From positions 372,001 to 436,000 of the forward strand of contig CAWHMS010000002.1 of the NCBI GenBank assembly GCA_963830495.1: 64,000 nucleotides of DNA, written 5' to 3'. The first letter of the stretch is position 1. The number at the start of each line of letters is the position of its first letter. The position numbers and the translations under genes were made by a program. The notes below the pieces were generated by a model. The model worked only from the letters and a program-made list of their open reading frames with translations. It did no database searches and was not told the origin of the DNA. Below, piece by piece: positions 36,170-45,268 of the stretch. The DNA is from CAWHMS01 sp963830495 (GTDB lineage: Bacteria; Actinomycetota; Actinomycetes; Propionibacteriales; Nocardioidaceae).

Positions 36170-37708
36170 ATGGCTGCCGTGATCTCCGAGGCCCGCCGCG
36201 CCGCTGCCGACGTCGTGCCGCTGATCGACTTCCGGGTCGCGGGACTTCGCGGTGGCGACCGGCACCGGGTACAGCTCGGAATGGGGCTGCTGCTGGGGCT
36301 GCTCGTCGCCTGCGCGGTCCTTCCCGCGATGTTGCCCGGAGCGGCGACCAACGAGCGTGCCGGCGAGGCGCTGCTGCTGCTCCCGACGGCGCTGCTGGCG
36401 TTCCTCGGTGCTACGACGTTCGCCACGGTCGCAGCCGCAGGGGGCAGGGAGCTGCTGCCGCGCGACGTGGGGATGGCCTATCCGGTCAGCCCCACGACGG
36501 ACCACCTCGGCGCACTGTTGATGGCACCGCTGAACATCGCCTGGCTGGTGCAGGCCTACTCCCTGCTGGGGCTGGTCGCCTACGTCAACGGACCACGAGG
36601 TCTTGGGTTCGTGCAGGTGACCATCCTCGTGTGGCTGGTCTGCGCGACGGCGTTGGCCCAGCTCATCGCGTGGTGCGTCGAGTGGATCCGCCGGCGACGG
36701 CACGGCATCGTCGCCATTCGCGGCACCGCGTTGGTGCTGCTGACCATCGTCGTCGTGCTCATCGCCACCAGGACAGTCACGGCGGTGCTTGACCAGAGCC
36801 CGACCGTCGACGTCGCGGTGACCGCGCTGCAGGGCCATGTCGGGCCCGGTGTCAGCTGGGCGGCGGGCACCACGCTGCTCGTCCTGATCGCCGCCGGTGC
36901 GGTGGTGCTCGGCGGTGTGGTCGCCCACGCCGCGGCTCGCCGGCCGGCGCGGGACGAGGCGACGGCTGAGGGCAGGCACCTGCCGACCAGGCCGATGCCG
37001 CGCGACGAGTTCTGGGCACTCGTCCGCACGGACCGGAGCGCCGTGTGGCGCTCGGTGCCGCTGCGGCGCGGCTTCCTGGTGCTGGCCGCCCTGCCTGGGT
37101 TCGTGGCGGCGGCCGGCAGCTTCAGCTGGGAGATGCTGCCGATCATGCCCGGGCTGGTTGCGGCCGGGGGCGCGTTGCTCTTCGGCGTGAACGCCTGGTG
37201 CCTGGACGGCACCGGAGCACTGTGGCGCGACAGTCTGCCCGTGCGGCCGACGCTGAGTTTTACCGCTCGTGCCTTCGTGCTCGGAGAGATGCTGGCCTTC
37301 GCGATCACGCTGACGCTGCTGCTGGCCTCGCTGCGCGCGCCGGGTACGCCGACGTCGGCCGAGATCGCCTCGATCGTCGCGACGGGCATCGTTGTGACGC
37401 TGCAGGTGGTGGCCCGTTCGATGCACTGGTCGGTGCACCGCCCGTACTCGGCCGATCTGCGGTCGGCCCGAGGCACGCCGGCTCCACCAGTCTCGATGAT
37501 GGGCTACTCGGCGTACCTCGCGCTGACGTCGACGCTCACCGGCATGGTCTTCGGGGTCACCGCCCACGCCCCCGATCCGCGGCCCGCAGTGCTCATCGCC
37601 TTGCCGCTGATCCTGCTCGCGTTGCGGCGACTCGTCGTCCTAAATCGGCAGTGGAACGAGCCGGCGACGCGCGCCCGGGTGGTCGCCACGGTGGCTGCTG
37701 CTCGCTGA
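36170..37708 (+). CDS. ABC transporter permease, multi-spanning
   Basis: A 512-residue integral membrane protein with about ten to twelve hydrophobic segments, for example LGLLLGLLVACAVLPAML, ALLAFLGATTFATVAAAGG and ALVLLTIVVVLIATRTVTAVL. It has no recognised catalytic motif and does not resemble solute-binding-protein-dependent importers. Its spacing of nine bases from the ATPase gene makes it that gene's membrane partner. The start is ATG 36170 behind GAGGTGGCG. The cargo cannot be predicted. Confidence 0.8.
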   Translation: MAAVISEARRAAADVVPLIDFRVAGLRGGDRHRVQLGMGLLLGLLVACAVLPAMLPGAATNERAGEALLLLPTALLAFLGATTFATVAAAGGRELLPRDVGMAYPVSPTTDHLGALLMAPLNIAWLVQAYSLLGLVAYVNGPRGLGFVQVTILVWLVCATALAQLIAWCVEWIRRRRHGIVAIRGTALVLLTIVVVLIATRTVTAVLDQSPTVDVAVTALQGHVGPGVSWAAGTTLLVLIAAGAVVLGGVVAHAAARRPARDEATAEGRHLPTRPMPRDEFWALVRTDRSAVWRSVPLRRGFLVLAALPGFVAAAGSFSWEMLPIMPGLVAAGGALLFGVNAWCLDGTGALWRDSLPVRPTLSFTARAFVLGEMLAFAITLTLLLASLRAPGTPTSAEIASIVATGIVVTLQVVARSMHWSVHRPYSADLRSARGTPAPPVSMMGYSAYLALTSTLTGMVFGVTAHAPDPRPAVLIALPLILLALRRLVVLNRQWNEPATRARVVATVAAAR

Positions 37709-37798
37709 GCCGGGCACCAGGAGCGCGGCCAGTAGAGTCGTGACGGCTCCGGACCTCGATGACCTGGCAACCGCGGCGACACGAACTCGGGAGGCCCC

Positions 37799-38653
37799 AT
37801 GAGGGTGCTTGTGACCGGTGCGGCATCCGGCTTCGGCGCCGCGCTGGCCGACATCTACGCACGGCGTGGCGATCACGTCATGGTCTCGGACCTCCACGAG
37901 CAACCGCCGGTCGGTCTACAGGGACCCACTGCTGGTGGTGAGGTGGTATACCGGCGGCTCGACGTGCGTAATGCCGAGGATTGGAGCCACGCGAGAGCGT
38001 GGGTCGTCGACCACTGGGGCGGTCTCGACCTGCTGATCAACAACGCGGGCGTCGCAGCGGGGGGACGTGTCGACGTCCTCCCCATCGACGACTGGGAGTG
38101 GATCCTCGCGACCAACCTGCTCGGCACGGTGCGCGGATGCCGGGAGTTCGTGCCGGTGTTCACGGCGCAGCGCAGCGGGCGGATCGCCAACGTTGCCTCG
38201 ATGGCAGGGCTCGTGCATCCGCCAGGCATGAGCTCCTACAATGCGGCCAAGTCCGGCGTCGTCGCGCTGTCGGAGACACTGCTGCACGAGCTTGCGCCGT
38301 ACGGCGTCGGTGTCTCGGTGATCTGCCCGACCTTCTTCCGCTCCAACCTCGATCGCAGCCTGCGCGGGTCCGACCCGCCGATGGAGGAGGCGGCGCGACG
38401 ACTGATCACCGAGGCCAGGACCGACGCCGCCACCACCGCCGCCCGCACTGTGAAGGCGCTCGACCGCGGCCGGTACCTGGTGCTGCCGCACAAGCTGGGG
38501 TGGCTTGCGTACGGCGGGAAGCGGGTGATGACTCCGCTCTATCACCGGGCGATGAAGCAGGTCGGGGTGAGAGTCGCAGCAGCCGGGCGGAACGGGCCGG
38601 ACGGACCACGGCCGCGGACCCAGCGCGGAGAACCGCGATCCACGTCTCGATGA
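37799..38653 (+). CDS. Short-chain dehydrogenase/reductase (SDR)
   Basis: A 284-residue classical SDR. The nucleotide-binding motif is VLVTGAASGFGAALADIYAR (T-G-x3-G-x-G), the structural motif DLLINNAGVAAGG, the catalytic Ser in IANVASMAGLVHPPG and the Tyr-Lys pair in SSYNAAKSGVVALSE. All four active-site residues are present. The arginine-poor first loop and an aspartate (VSDLHEQ) after strand 2 point to NAD rather than NADP, an inference. The C-terminal extension is basic and unlike the core. The ATG at 37799 has GGGAGGCCCC in front. Substrate unknown. Confidence 0.85.
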   Translation: MRVLVTGAASGFGAALADIYARRGDHVMVSDLHEQPPVGLQGPTAGGEVVYRRLDVRNAEDWSHARAWVVDHWGGLDLLINNAGVAAGGRVDVLPIDDWEWILATNLLGTVRGCREFVPVFTAQRSGRIANVASMAGLVHPPGMSSYNAAKSGVVALSETLLHELAPYGVGVSVICPTFFRSNLDRSLRGSDPPMEEAARRLITEARTDAATTAARTVKALDRGRYLVLPHKLGWLAYGGKRVMTPLYHRAMKQVGVRVAAAGRNGPDGPRPRTQRGEPRSTSR

Positions 38654-38756
38654 TCTCGGCGTGTTGGCCGCGACGCGCCGTGGAGAAAGGCCCAGACCGG
38701 CCTCAGCAACGGCTCAGGATCGGCCGGTAGGGTGTGTGCTTCTCGAGGCTGTGGGG

Positions 38757-40685
38757 GTGGGATCGTTGCGTTGTCGGCGCGCCGGCACGGGCTTCGGCAT
38801 TCTCCTGCTGGCCGTTGCGCTGCTGCTTGCTGCCTGCACGCGCGACGACGAGAGCCCGGGTCCCGCTGGTGCGACGCTCGAGCCCAACGTCGGCGGCGAG
38901 ACCATCCGCGACTTCGCGGCGGCGTGGCCGGAGGCGTCGGCGGCGGACTTTCGCGGGCTGGTCGACGAACCGGCGCTGGCGGCGCGGGACATCTCGGCAC
39001 ACGTGGCCGAGCTGGGCATCGTGGACACGTCGGTCGAGCTCGAGGGCGACCTCGACTGCGACGACGACAGCTGCAGCGAGCACGCGGAGGTGTCCCACGA
39101 GCTGGCCGGCTTCGGCGAGTGGAGCTATCGCACCGAGATCGAGGCGGACCTCAACCAGAGCCAGTGGCTGGTCGACTGGACGCCCGGCACCTTCCATCCG
39201 GACCTGACCGAGGTGACCACGCTCGTCCTGGACCGCACCTTGCCACCGCGGGCGCCCATCCTCGACCGGAACGGCATCGCCCTGACGCCGGAGCGCGCGA
39301 TCGTGCGGGTCGGAGTGGTGCCGAGAGAGGTCCGACAGGTCAGCTACGACCGACTCGCCGCGATCCTCGCGATCGACACCGGCGCGTTGCGCGAGCGCGT
39401 CGCCGCTGCGCAGCCGGACTGGTTCGTGTCGGTGATCGACCTGCGTCGCGCGGACTACGTGCCGCTGCGTGAGGCGCTGCTCGACGTACCGGGCATCTCC
39501 GTCGACACCGCGCGTCGTGCGCTCGCGCCGACACCGGAGTGGGCTCGTGCGGTGCTGGGTACGGTGGCGCCTGCCACTGAAGAGACCCTCGAGAACGCTG
39601 GCCCGCAGGCACTTCCTTCGGACGAGGTCGGCGCGACCGGCTTGCAGTTCGCCTACCAGCAGCAGCTGGCAGGGACGCCCGGAGTCACCATCCGGCTGGT
39701 TGAGAAGTCCAGCGGCGGCGAGCTCAACCAGGTGTTCAATGCACGCCCTGACCCGGGGCAACCGCTCGAGACGACGCTCGACCTGCAGGCGCAGGATGCA
39801 GCAGAGGAGGCGATCGTCGGAGCCTCCGACACCACCGTCGCCGTCGTCGTCAAGGCGAGCACCGGCGAGGTGCTGGCGGCCGCCAACGGACCTGGCCCGA
39901 CGTCGTTCAACACTGCATTCATCGGCCAGTACGCGCCGGGTTCGACCTTCAAGCCGGTGTCCGCGGCCACCCTCCTGGAGCAGGGTGTCGTGACCCCTCG
40001 GACCGCGGTGCAGTGCCCGGACTCGGTCGTGGTGGGTGGCAAGCAGTTCAAGAACTACGAGCGCGCCATCACCGGCCCGGATCCCACCTTTGCCGACGCG
40101 TTCGCCGCCTCCTGCAACACCGCCTTCGTCGCCGAGGCGGATCAGATCAGCGGCCAGGACCTGGCGCGGACCGGCCGAGAGTTCGGCTTCGGTGCGACGT
40201 GGGAGCTCGGGTTGGACTCTTTCAGCGGGTCGGTGCCGGCCGATGACGACCTTGTCACCAGGGCGGCGGACATGATCGGGCAGGGGAAGGTGCTCGCCAG
40301 TCCGCTCATGATGGCCATGGTCGCGGCGACGGTCGACGCCGGAGTAGCGCGCGCTCCGATCCTGTTGCCCGGAGTCACCCCGGCGCAGCGGCCGAACCCT
40401 CTCGATCCGGAGGTCGTCAACGATCTCCAGGCAATGATGCGTCAGGTGGTCACTGACGGGACGGCGAGCAGCCTGGTGGAGGGGCCTGGGCCGCCGCTGC
40501 ACGCCAAGACAGGCACGGCCGAGGTCCAAGAGGGCAAGCGGATCGCCACCAACGCCTGGATGATCGGCTACCGCGGCGACATCGCCTTCGCGGTGCTCGT
40601 CGAGAACGGCCGGTCGGGTGCGCAAGACGCCGGACCCATCGTGCAGGCGCTCCTCGACGGGCTTCCGCCAAGCCTCGGCGGCTGA
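38757..40685 (+). CDS. Penicillin-binding protein (transpeptidase) with lipoprotein-type N-terminus and MecA-like N-domain
   Basis: A 642-residue class B-type PBP that would crosslink peptidoglycan at the outer membrane face. The signal segment RAGTGFGILLLAVALLLAAC ends with lipobox Cys27. An NTF2-like MecA_N-type domain covers about residues 40-140, then a PBP dimerisation domain (PRAPILDRNGIALTPERAIV). The transpeptidase domain has SxxK as GSTFKPVSA (Ser396), SxN as ASCNTAF (Ser452) and KTG as HAKTGTAEV (Lys584). GTG 38757 is chosen because GAGG lies eight bases before it and the signal peptide starts there. MecA-like PBPs often have low beta-lactam affinity; that is not shown here. Confidence 0.9.
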   Translation: MGSLRCRRAGTGFGILLLAVALLLAACTRDDESPGPAGATLEPNVGGETIRDFAAAWPEASAADFRGLVDEPALAARDISAHVAELGIVDTSVELEGDLDCDDDSCSEHAEVSHELAGFGEWSYRTEIEADLNQSQWLVDWTPGTFHPDLTEVTTLVLDRTLPPRAPILDRNGIALTPERAIVRVGVVPREVRQVSYDRLAAILAIDTGALRERVAAAQPDWFVSVIDLRRADYVPLREALLDVPGISVDTARRALAPTPEWARAVLGTVAPATEETLENAGPQALPSDEVGATGLQFAYQQQLAGTPGVTIRLVEKSSGGELNQVFNARPDPGQPLETTLDLQAQDAAEEAIVGASDTTVAVVVKASTGEVLAAANGPGPTSFNTAFIGQYAPGSTFKPVSAATLLEQGVVTPRTAVQCPDSVVVGGKQFKNYERAITGPDPTFADAFAASCNTAFVAEADQISGQDLARTGREFGFGATWELGLDSFSGSVPADDDLVTRAADMIGQGKVLASPLMMAMVAATVDAGVARAPILLPGVTPAQRPNPLDPEVVNDLQAMMRQVVTDGTASSLVEGPGPPLHAKTGTAEVQEGKRIATNAWMIGYRGDIAFAVLVENGRSGAQDAGPIVQALLDGLPPSLGG

Positions 40686-40721
40686 GCCGCGACGCCGGTC
40701 AGAGGCCAGACGTCGGCCCGG

Positions 40722-41405
40722 TCAGACCTCGGCTGCCAGCCAGTCGCGGCAACCACCGTCGAACTCCGCAGGTGACATGTCCCCGGCACCGCGCGGGATG
40801 GACCCGAGGACCGGCAGCCCGGTCACCCGAGGCAGCTCGTCGAGATTGCAACGCTCGGCCAGCCCGAGTGTGGGCGGTACGTCGCCGAGCACCAGCCCTG
40901 CCGCCACCAGTCCGGCCGCCCGAATGGCGTCGACGGTCAGCTCCGTGTGGTTGAGCGTGCCGAGAGCAAGAGCCGTGACCACCACCACCGACACGTCATG
41001 CCCACGCTCCACCAGACAGTGCCCGAGCGTCAGCACGGTGCCGCCTGCCCTGTCGAGACGCACCCGGACCCCGCCGGCTCCTTCGACGTACACCACGTCG
41101 ACGCCGTCGGCCAGCGCGTCGACGCGTGACGCGAGCTCCGCAACGGGGGGCAGGTCAAGTCCGCGCCGCCGTGCCGCTGTGTCAGGTGCCAGCGGGTCGT
41201 CGAGGCGCACCAGCTCGTGCCCGGCGACGCCGGTCAGGCGCGCGATGGCCTCGACGTCGGTGAGCCCGCCGGCCGCGACGCCCGTCTGAACGGGCTTCAC
41301 CACCCGTACGCGATCGCCTCGTTGTCGGCTGCGCTGGACCAGGGCTGCGGTGGTGATGGTCTTGCCTACTCCGGTGCTCGTGCCCGTGACGACGACGACC
41401 GTCAT
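40722..41405 (-). CDS. bioD: Dethiobiotin synthetase
   Basis: BioD closes the ureido ring: 7,8-diaminopelargonate plus CO2 and ATP gives dethiobiotin. The 227-residue protein opens with the P-loop VTGTSTGVGKTITTAALVQR, then VVKPVQTGVA, and has VYVEGAGGVRVRLDRAGG, the family's conserved VEGAGG. Length is normal. Its ATG at 41405 overlaps the bioF stop by four bases (ATGA), so it is the last gene of bioA-bioF-bioD. Confidence 0.93.
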   Translation of the reverse strand: MTVVVVTGTSTGVGKTITTAALVQRSRQRGDRVRVVKPVQTGVAAGGLTDVEAIARLTGVAGHELVRLDDPLAPDTAARRRGLDLPPVAELASRVDALADGVDVVYVEGAGGVRVRLDRAGGTVLTLGHCLVERGHDVSVVVVTALALGTLNHTELTVDAIRAAGLVAAGLVLGDVPPTLGLAERCNLDELPRVTGLPVLGSIPRGAGDMSPAEFDGGCRDWLAAEV

Positions 41406-42529
41406 CGCGCCGCCACCAAGGGCGACAGCATCGAGACCAACCGTTCGGCATCGGCATCGCGCAGGTCCGCCTTGGCCGTGAGCCGAAGCCGACTGACCCC
41501 GTCCGGCACCGATGGCGGTCGGAAGCAGCCGACGAGGAACCCGCGCTCGCGCAGCCGGCGCTGTGCGTCCAGGGCGGCGTGCGGACTCGGCATCGGCAGC
41601 GACAGCACGGCCCCTGCGGGCGTCGGTGCACCGAGCGCGTCGCTGAGGCGGTGCGCGATGCGGAGGGCTCGCGACGGCAGGTCGGGCTGCATCCTCACGA
41701 CATCGAGCGCCGCCAGGGCCGCGCCCACTGCTGCCGGCGCGAGACCGGTGTCGTAGATGAAGCTGCGCGCGGTGTTGACCAGCTGATCGATCACGGCGGG
41801 TGTGCCCAACACCGCGCCGCCCTGGCTGCCGAGCGCCTTCGAGAGCGTCACCGTCCCGACCACATGGGCGAGGGAGGTCGGCTCGAACGATGCCAGCAGT
41901 CCACGCCCGCCAGGTCCTGCCACTCCGATGGCGTGCGCCTCGTCGACCACGAGGACTGCGTCCCGGCGCCTTGTCAGCTCGACGAGCTCGGCGAGTGGCG
42001 CAGCGTCGCCGACCACGGAGTAGACCGACTCACAAAGCACCAGCGCCCGTGGCTCGGCCCGGTCCCGCAGCGCCTGATCAGCCGCGGCGACATCGTTGTG
42101 GGGCACAACGGCGACCCGGGATCGACGAGCCAGCCGGCAGGCATCGATGAGGGAGGCGTGCACGTGCTGGTCGCTCACGATGAGCGTGTCCGATTCGCTG
42201 AGGGAGGTGACCGCCCCGAGGTTGGCCAGGTAGCCGCTGGAGAACACCAGAGCGGCCGGTCGCCCGGTGAATGCGGCCAACGACGTCTCCAGCTCCGCGT
42301 GCAGCTCGGTCGTGCCGGTGACCAGTCGCGAGGCGCCGGAGCCGGCCCCCCACGTCTCTGCCGCAACAGAGGCCGCCGAGACCAGCCGTGGATCCCGGCC
42401 GAGCCCGAGGTAGTCGTTGCCCGCGAGGTCGATTACGCAGTCGCCGGCCGACCGGGGGCGCAGGGCGCGCCGCAGGCCGGCGTCGTCGCGCTGCCGCGCC
42501 CGGTCGCGCAGCCAGGCGTCCAGACTCAT
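41402..42529 (-). CDS. bioF: 8-amino-7-oxononanoate synthase
   Basis: BioF condenses pimeloyl-ACP or pimeloyl-CoA with alanine, using PLP. The 375-residue protein has the family entry LAGNDYLGLGRDPRL, the glycine-rich GAGSGASRLVTGTTELH, the cofactor aspartate in VLVVDEAHAIGVAGPGGRG and the Schiff-base lysine in VTLSKALGSQGGAVLG. ATG 42529 lies inside the end of bioA (four-base overlap); the upstream open frame is antisense-like noise within bioA. Translation is coupled along the whole bioAFD unit. Confidence 0.93.
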   Translation of the reverse strand: MSLDAWLRDRARQRDDAGLRRALRPRSAGDCVIDLAGNDYLGLGRDPRLVSAASVAAETWGAGSGASRLVTGTTELHAELETSLAAFTGRPAALVFSSGYLANLGAVTSLSESDTLIVSDQHVHASLIDACRLARRSRVAVVPHNDVAAADQALRDRAEPRALVLCESVYSVVGDAAPLAELVELTRRRDAVLVVDEAHAIGVAGPGGRGLLASFEPTSLAHVVGTVTLSKALGSQGGAVLGTPAVIDQLVNTARSFIYDTGLAPAAVGAALAALDVVRMQPDLPSRALRIAHRLSDALGAPTPAGAVLSLPMPSPHAALDAQRRLRERGFLVGCFRPPSVPDGVSRLRLTAKADLRDADAERLVSMLSPLVAAR

Positions 42530-43818
42530 GCTCGGGCCGCCGCCGTCATGGCAGCACCGATCTGCTCGATGTCTGCAGCTGTCGCGACGTACGGCGGCAT
42601 CGCGTAGACGAGGTCGCGGAACGGTCGGAGCCAGACGCCGTGGTCGAGCGCGGCCGCCGTGGCGCGGGGTACGTCGACCGACCGGTCGAGCTGGATGACG
42701 CCTACCCCGCCGAGCACACGAACGTCGTGGACTCCAGGCAGCTCGGCTGCGCCGCTCAGGGCATCGGCCAGCCCCATCTCGATCCGCCGCACATCGGCCC
42801 GCCAGTCGCGCTCCACGAGCAGTCGCACATTGGCGGCGGCCACGGCACAGGCGAGCGGATTGGCCATGAACGTCGGGCCGTGCACGAGCGCGCCTGCCTC
42901 GCTGGCACCCACCCCCGCCGCAACCTCGGCCGAGCACAGCGTTGCCGCCAGTGTCAGGTATCCACCGCTGAGCGCCTTCCCGATGCACATGACGTCAGGC
43001 GACACGCCCGCGTGCTCGGCGGCGAAGAGCGCCCCCGTCCGGCCGAAGCCGGTGGCGATCTCGTCGAAGACCAGCACCAGCCGGTGCTCGTCGGCGATGT
43101 CGCGCAGCACCCGTAGGCAGGCCGGGTTGTAGACATGCATGCCGCCGGCCCCTTGGAGCACAGGTTCGCAGATGATCCCGGCCAGCACATCGGCGTACCG
43201 CGCCGCCAACGCGCGGGTCGCTCGCTCCCACTCGCCGATGTCAGCGTCCATGCCTGCGGGTGGGCGCGGCGCGAACTCGTGCCGGGGCAACGCCTCGGCG
43301 AACATCGTGTGCATGCCGCTCACCGGATCCGTGACGGCCATCGCGCCGGCCGTGTCGCCGTGATAACCCCCGAGCAGCGCCAACATCCGGGTGCGATCGG
43401 GACGTCCGCGACCGCGCTGGTACTGGAGGGCCATCTTGATCGCCACCTCGACGGAGACAGAGCCGGAGTCGGCGAAGAACACGTGCTCGAGCGGCTCCGG
43501 AGTCAGGCCGACGAGGCGCTCGGCGAGCTCGATGGCGGGCTCATGGGTGAGCCCACCGAACATGACGTGGGCCATCGAGTCGAGCTGGCGTCGTACGGCC
43601 TCATCGAGCACCGGGTGCCGGTAGCCGTGCATCGCACACCACCAGGAGGCCATCGCGTCGACCACCTCGCGACCGTCCGCGAGCCGCAGCCGCACGCCAC
43701 TCGCGCTCTCGACCAACCGCGCCTCGGTCGGCGACGTCATCGAGCTGTACGGGTGCCACAGGTGCTCGCGGTCGCGCGCGAGCAGATCCGCGGCGAGGTC
43801 TGTGTCCCGTCTGTGCAT
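42526..43818 (-). CDS. bioA: Adenosylmethionine-8-amino-7-oxononanoate aminotransferase
   Basis: BioA uses SAM as amino donor to make 7,8-diaminopelargonate. The 430-residue class III aminotransferase has HLWHPYSSMTSP and VVDAMASWWCAMHGYRHPVL, both typical of BioA, as well as the phosphate-site GGYHGDTAGAMAVTDP, the cofactor aspartate in LVFDEIATGFGRTG and the lysine in GKALSGGYLTLAATL. The start is ATG 43818. Divergent from bioB across about 100 bases; no BirA or BioQ operator was recognised in that gap. Confidence 0.94.
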   Translation of the reverse strand: MHRRDTDLAADLLARDREHLWHPYSSMTSPTEARLVESASGVRLRLADGREVVDAMASWWCAMHGYRHPVLDEAVRRQLDSMAHVMFGGLTHEPAIELAERLVGLTPEPLEHVFFADSGSVSVEVAIKMALQYQRGRGRPDRTRMLALLGGYHGDTAGAMAVTDPVSGMHTMFAEALPRHEFAPRPPAGMDADIGEWERATRALAARYADVLAGIICEPVLQGAGGMHVYNPACLRVLRDIADEHRLVLVFDEIATGFGRTGALFAAEHAGVSPDVMCIGKALSGGYLTLAATLCSAEVAAGVGASEAGALVHGPTFMANPLACAVAAANVRLLVERDWRADVRRIEMGLADALSGAAELPGVHDVRVLGGVGVIQLDRSVDVPRATAAALDHGVWLRPFRDLVYAMPPYVATAADIEQIGAAMTAAARA

Positions 43819-43919
43819 GGCAGCGCCGACGCTACCCGCGCAGGCAGGCTGGCGCGACGTGGGCTGGGCGGACGAGACGGTGAGGAGACGGGAGGCGTCG
43901 GTTGGGTAGGTTGTCGGGC

Positions 43920-44924
43920 GTGACGGAGACGCCCCAGGTACTGCCCGACGCCCGCCGGCAGGTGCTCGAGGAGGGTCGCGGCCTGGGCCAGGAGCAGTTG
44001 GTCGAGGTGCTGCTGCTACCGGACGAGCACATCCCCGCGTTGCTCGAGCTCGCGCACGAGGTGCGGATGAGTTGGTGCGGACCGGAGGTGGAGGTCGAGG
44101 GCATCGTGTCCCTCAAGACCGGCGGCTGCCCGGAGGACTGCCACTTCTGCTCCCAGTCGGGCCAGTTCACCTCCCCCGTCAGGTCGGTCTGGCTGGACAT
44201 CCCCGAGCTGGTCCGGGCGGCCAAGCAGACTGCCGCCACCGGCGCCTCGGAGTTCTGCATCGTGGCGGCAGTGCGCGGACCGGACGAGCGGTTGATGTCC
44301 CAGGTGCAGGCGGGGATCGAGGCAATCCGCGCCGAGGTCGACATCAACATCGCCTGCTCACTCGGCATGCTCACCCGCCAGCAGGTGGACCAGCTCGTCG
44401 ACATGGGCGTGCATCGCTACAACCACAACCTGGAGGCTGCCCGCAGCTACTTCCCCCACGTGGTCACGACCCACTCCTTCGAAGAGCGGTGGGAGACGTG
44501 CGAGATGGTCCGCGCGGCGGGGATGGAGCTCTGCTGCGGCGGTCTCCTCGGGATGGGTGAGACGCTGGAGCAGCGGGCCGAGCTGGCGGCACAGCTCGCG
44601 GCGCTGCGGCCGCACGAGGTGCCGCTGAACTTCCTCAACCCACGGCCGGGTACGCCGTTCGGCGAGCTGCCGATCATGGACTCTGCCGACGCTCTGCGGG
44701 CCATCGCCGCCTTCCGGCTCGCCATGCCACGCACGATTCTGCGGTACGCCGGTGGACGCGAGCTCACGCTGGGCGATCTCGGCACCCGCGACGGCCTGTT
44801 GGGCGGCATCAACGCCGTCATCGTCGGGAACTACCTGACAACGCTCGGCCGTGCCCCGGATGAGGATCTGGAGCTGCTGAGCGAGCTGCAGATGCCGATC
44901 AAGGAGCTGTCGAAGTCGTTGTGA
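43920..44924 (+). CDS. bioB: Biotin synthase
   Basis: BioB is a radical-SAM enzyme that inserts sulfur into dethiobiotin. The [4Fe-4S] motif CPEDCHFC uses Cys70, Cys74 and Cys77. Ligands of the sacrificial [2Fe-2S] cluster are visible in NIACSLGML and MELCCGGLLGMGET, with the conserved arginine in ILRYAGGRE. The 334-residue length is normal. GTG 43920 is the likely start; an in-frame TTG 18 bases upstream is possible. The stop overlaps the GTG of bsaP, whose product helps BioB in actinobacteria. Confidence 0.94.
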   Translation: MTETPQVLPDARRQVLEEGRGLGQEQLVEVLLLPDEHIPALLELAHEVRMSWCGPEVEVEGIVSLKTGGCPEDCHFCSQSGQFTSPVRSVWLDIPELVRAAKQTAATGASEFCIVAAVRGPDERLMSQVQAGIEAIRAEVDINIACSLGMLTRQQVDQLVDMGVHRYNHNLEAARSYFPHVVTTHSFEERWETCEMVRAAGMELCCGGLLGMGETLEQRAELAAQLAALRPHEVPLNFLNPRPGTPFGELPIMDSADALRAIAAFRLAMPRTILRYAGGRELTLGDLGTRDGLLGGINAVIVGNYLTTLGRAPDEDLELLSELQMPIKELSKSL

Positions 44925-45127
44925 GTGATGGCGGGCAGGGCGAGGCCGGCTCAGCGAAATTCTGCGACCACTGCGGGCGACCGCGCACCGACGGTGATCA
45001 CCAGCACTGCGACGAGCTGCGCCGGTGGGAGCCGCCGCGCTATTGCTCCGGGTGCCGGCGGCGGCTGGTGGTGCAGGTGCTGCCGCGCGGCTGGTCGGCT
45101 CGCTGCTCGGTGCACGGTTCGGTCTGA
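44921..45127 (+). CDS. bsaP: Biotin synthase auxiliary protein
   Basis: A 68-residue cysteine-rich protein with FCDHCGRPRTDGDHQHC, PPRYCSGCRRRLVVQVLP and GWSARCSVHG. This is the pattern of BsaP, a small iron-sulfur protein recently described in mycobacteria as needed for BioB turnover. The paired CxxC and the later CxxC and Cys-His residues could bind a cluster or zinc. Its GTG overlaps the bioB stop (GTGA at 44921-44924), so the two are translationally coupled in the expected near 1:1 arrangement. It is easily missed because of its size. Confidence 0.85.
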   Translation: MSDGGQGEAGSAKFCDHCGRPRTDGDHQHCDELRRWEPPRYCSGCRRRLVVQVLPRGWSARCSVHGSV

Positions 45128-45209
45128 GCCACCCGCGAGCGGAAGGATCGGACTGTCAGCGGGCGAGGGCCGGCTGAGAGTCGGATCCATCGCCCGGCTC
45201 CAGGGCGCA

Positions 45210-45234
45210 TGAGAGGCTTCTCATCAGACTCTCA
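45210..45234 (+). promoter_or_regulatory. Candidate response-regulator site before the Asp-rich protein/kinase operon
   Basis: TGAGAGGCTTCTCA (45210-45223) is a near-palindrome. TCTCA recurs at 45219-45223 and 45230-45234, 11 bases apart, the tandem spacing bound by OmpR/PhoB-type regulators. A closely similar palindrome, TGAGAGCACTCTCA, precedes the hydrophilic-protein/kinase operon at 50014. The site is 35-60 bases before ATG 45269. Confidence 0.5.
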
Positions 45235-45268
45235 CCAGCATGTGACCCCCCTTGCCGAAACTGGATCC

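Noticed and set aside
35345..37567. Long minus-strand open frame across the ABC transporter genes
   Set aside because: Low-complexity Arg/Gln/His translation opposite real genes; no start signal or family motif.
37709..37798. Possible S-box (SAM-I/SAM-IV-like) riboswitch before the SDR gene
   Set aside because: CTGGCAACCG and a GAGTCGTG/CACGAACTC stem are suggestive, but the other conserved helices and the pseudoknot could not be built, and the downstream gene has no link to methionine.
43819..43919. BioQ/BirA operator between bioA and bioB
   Set aside because: No convincing palindrome was found in the 100-base divergent gap.
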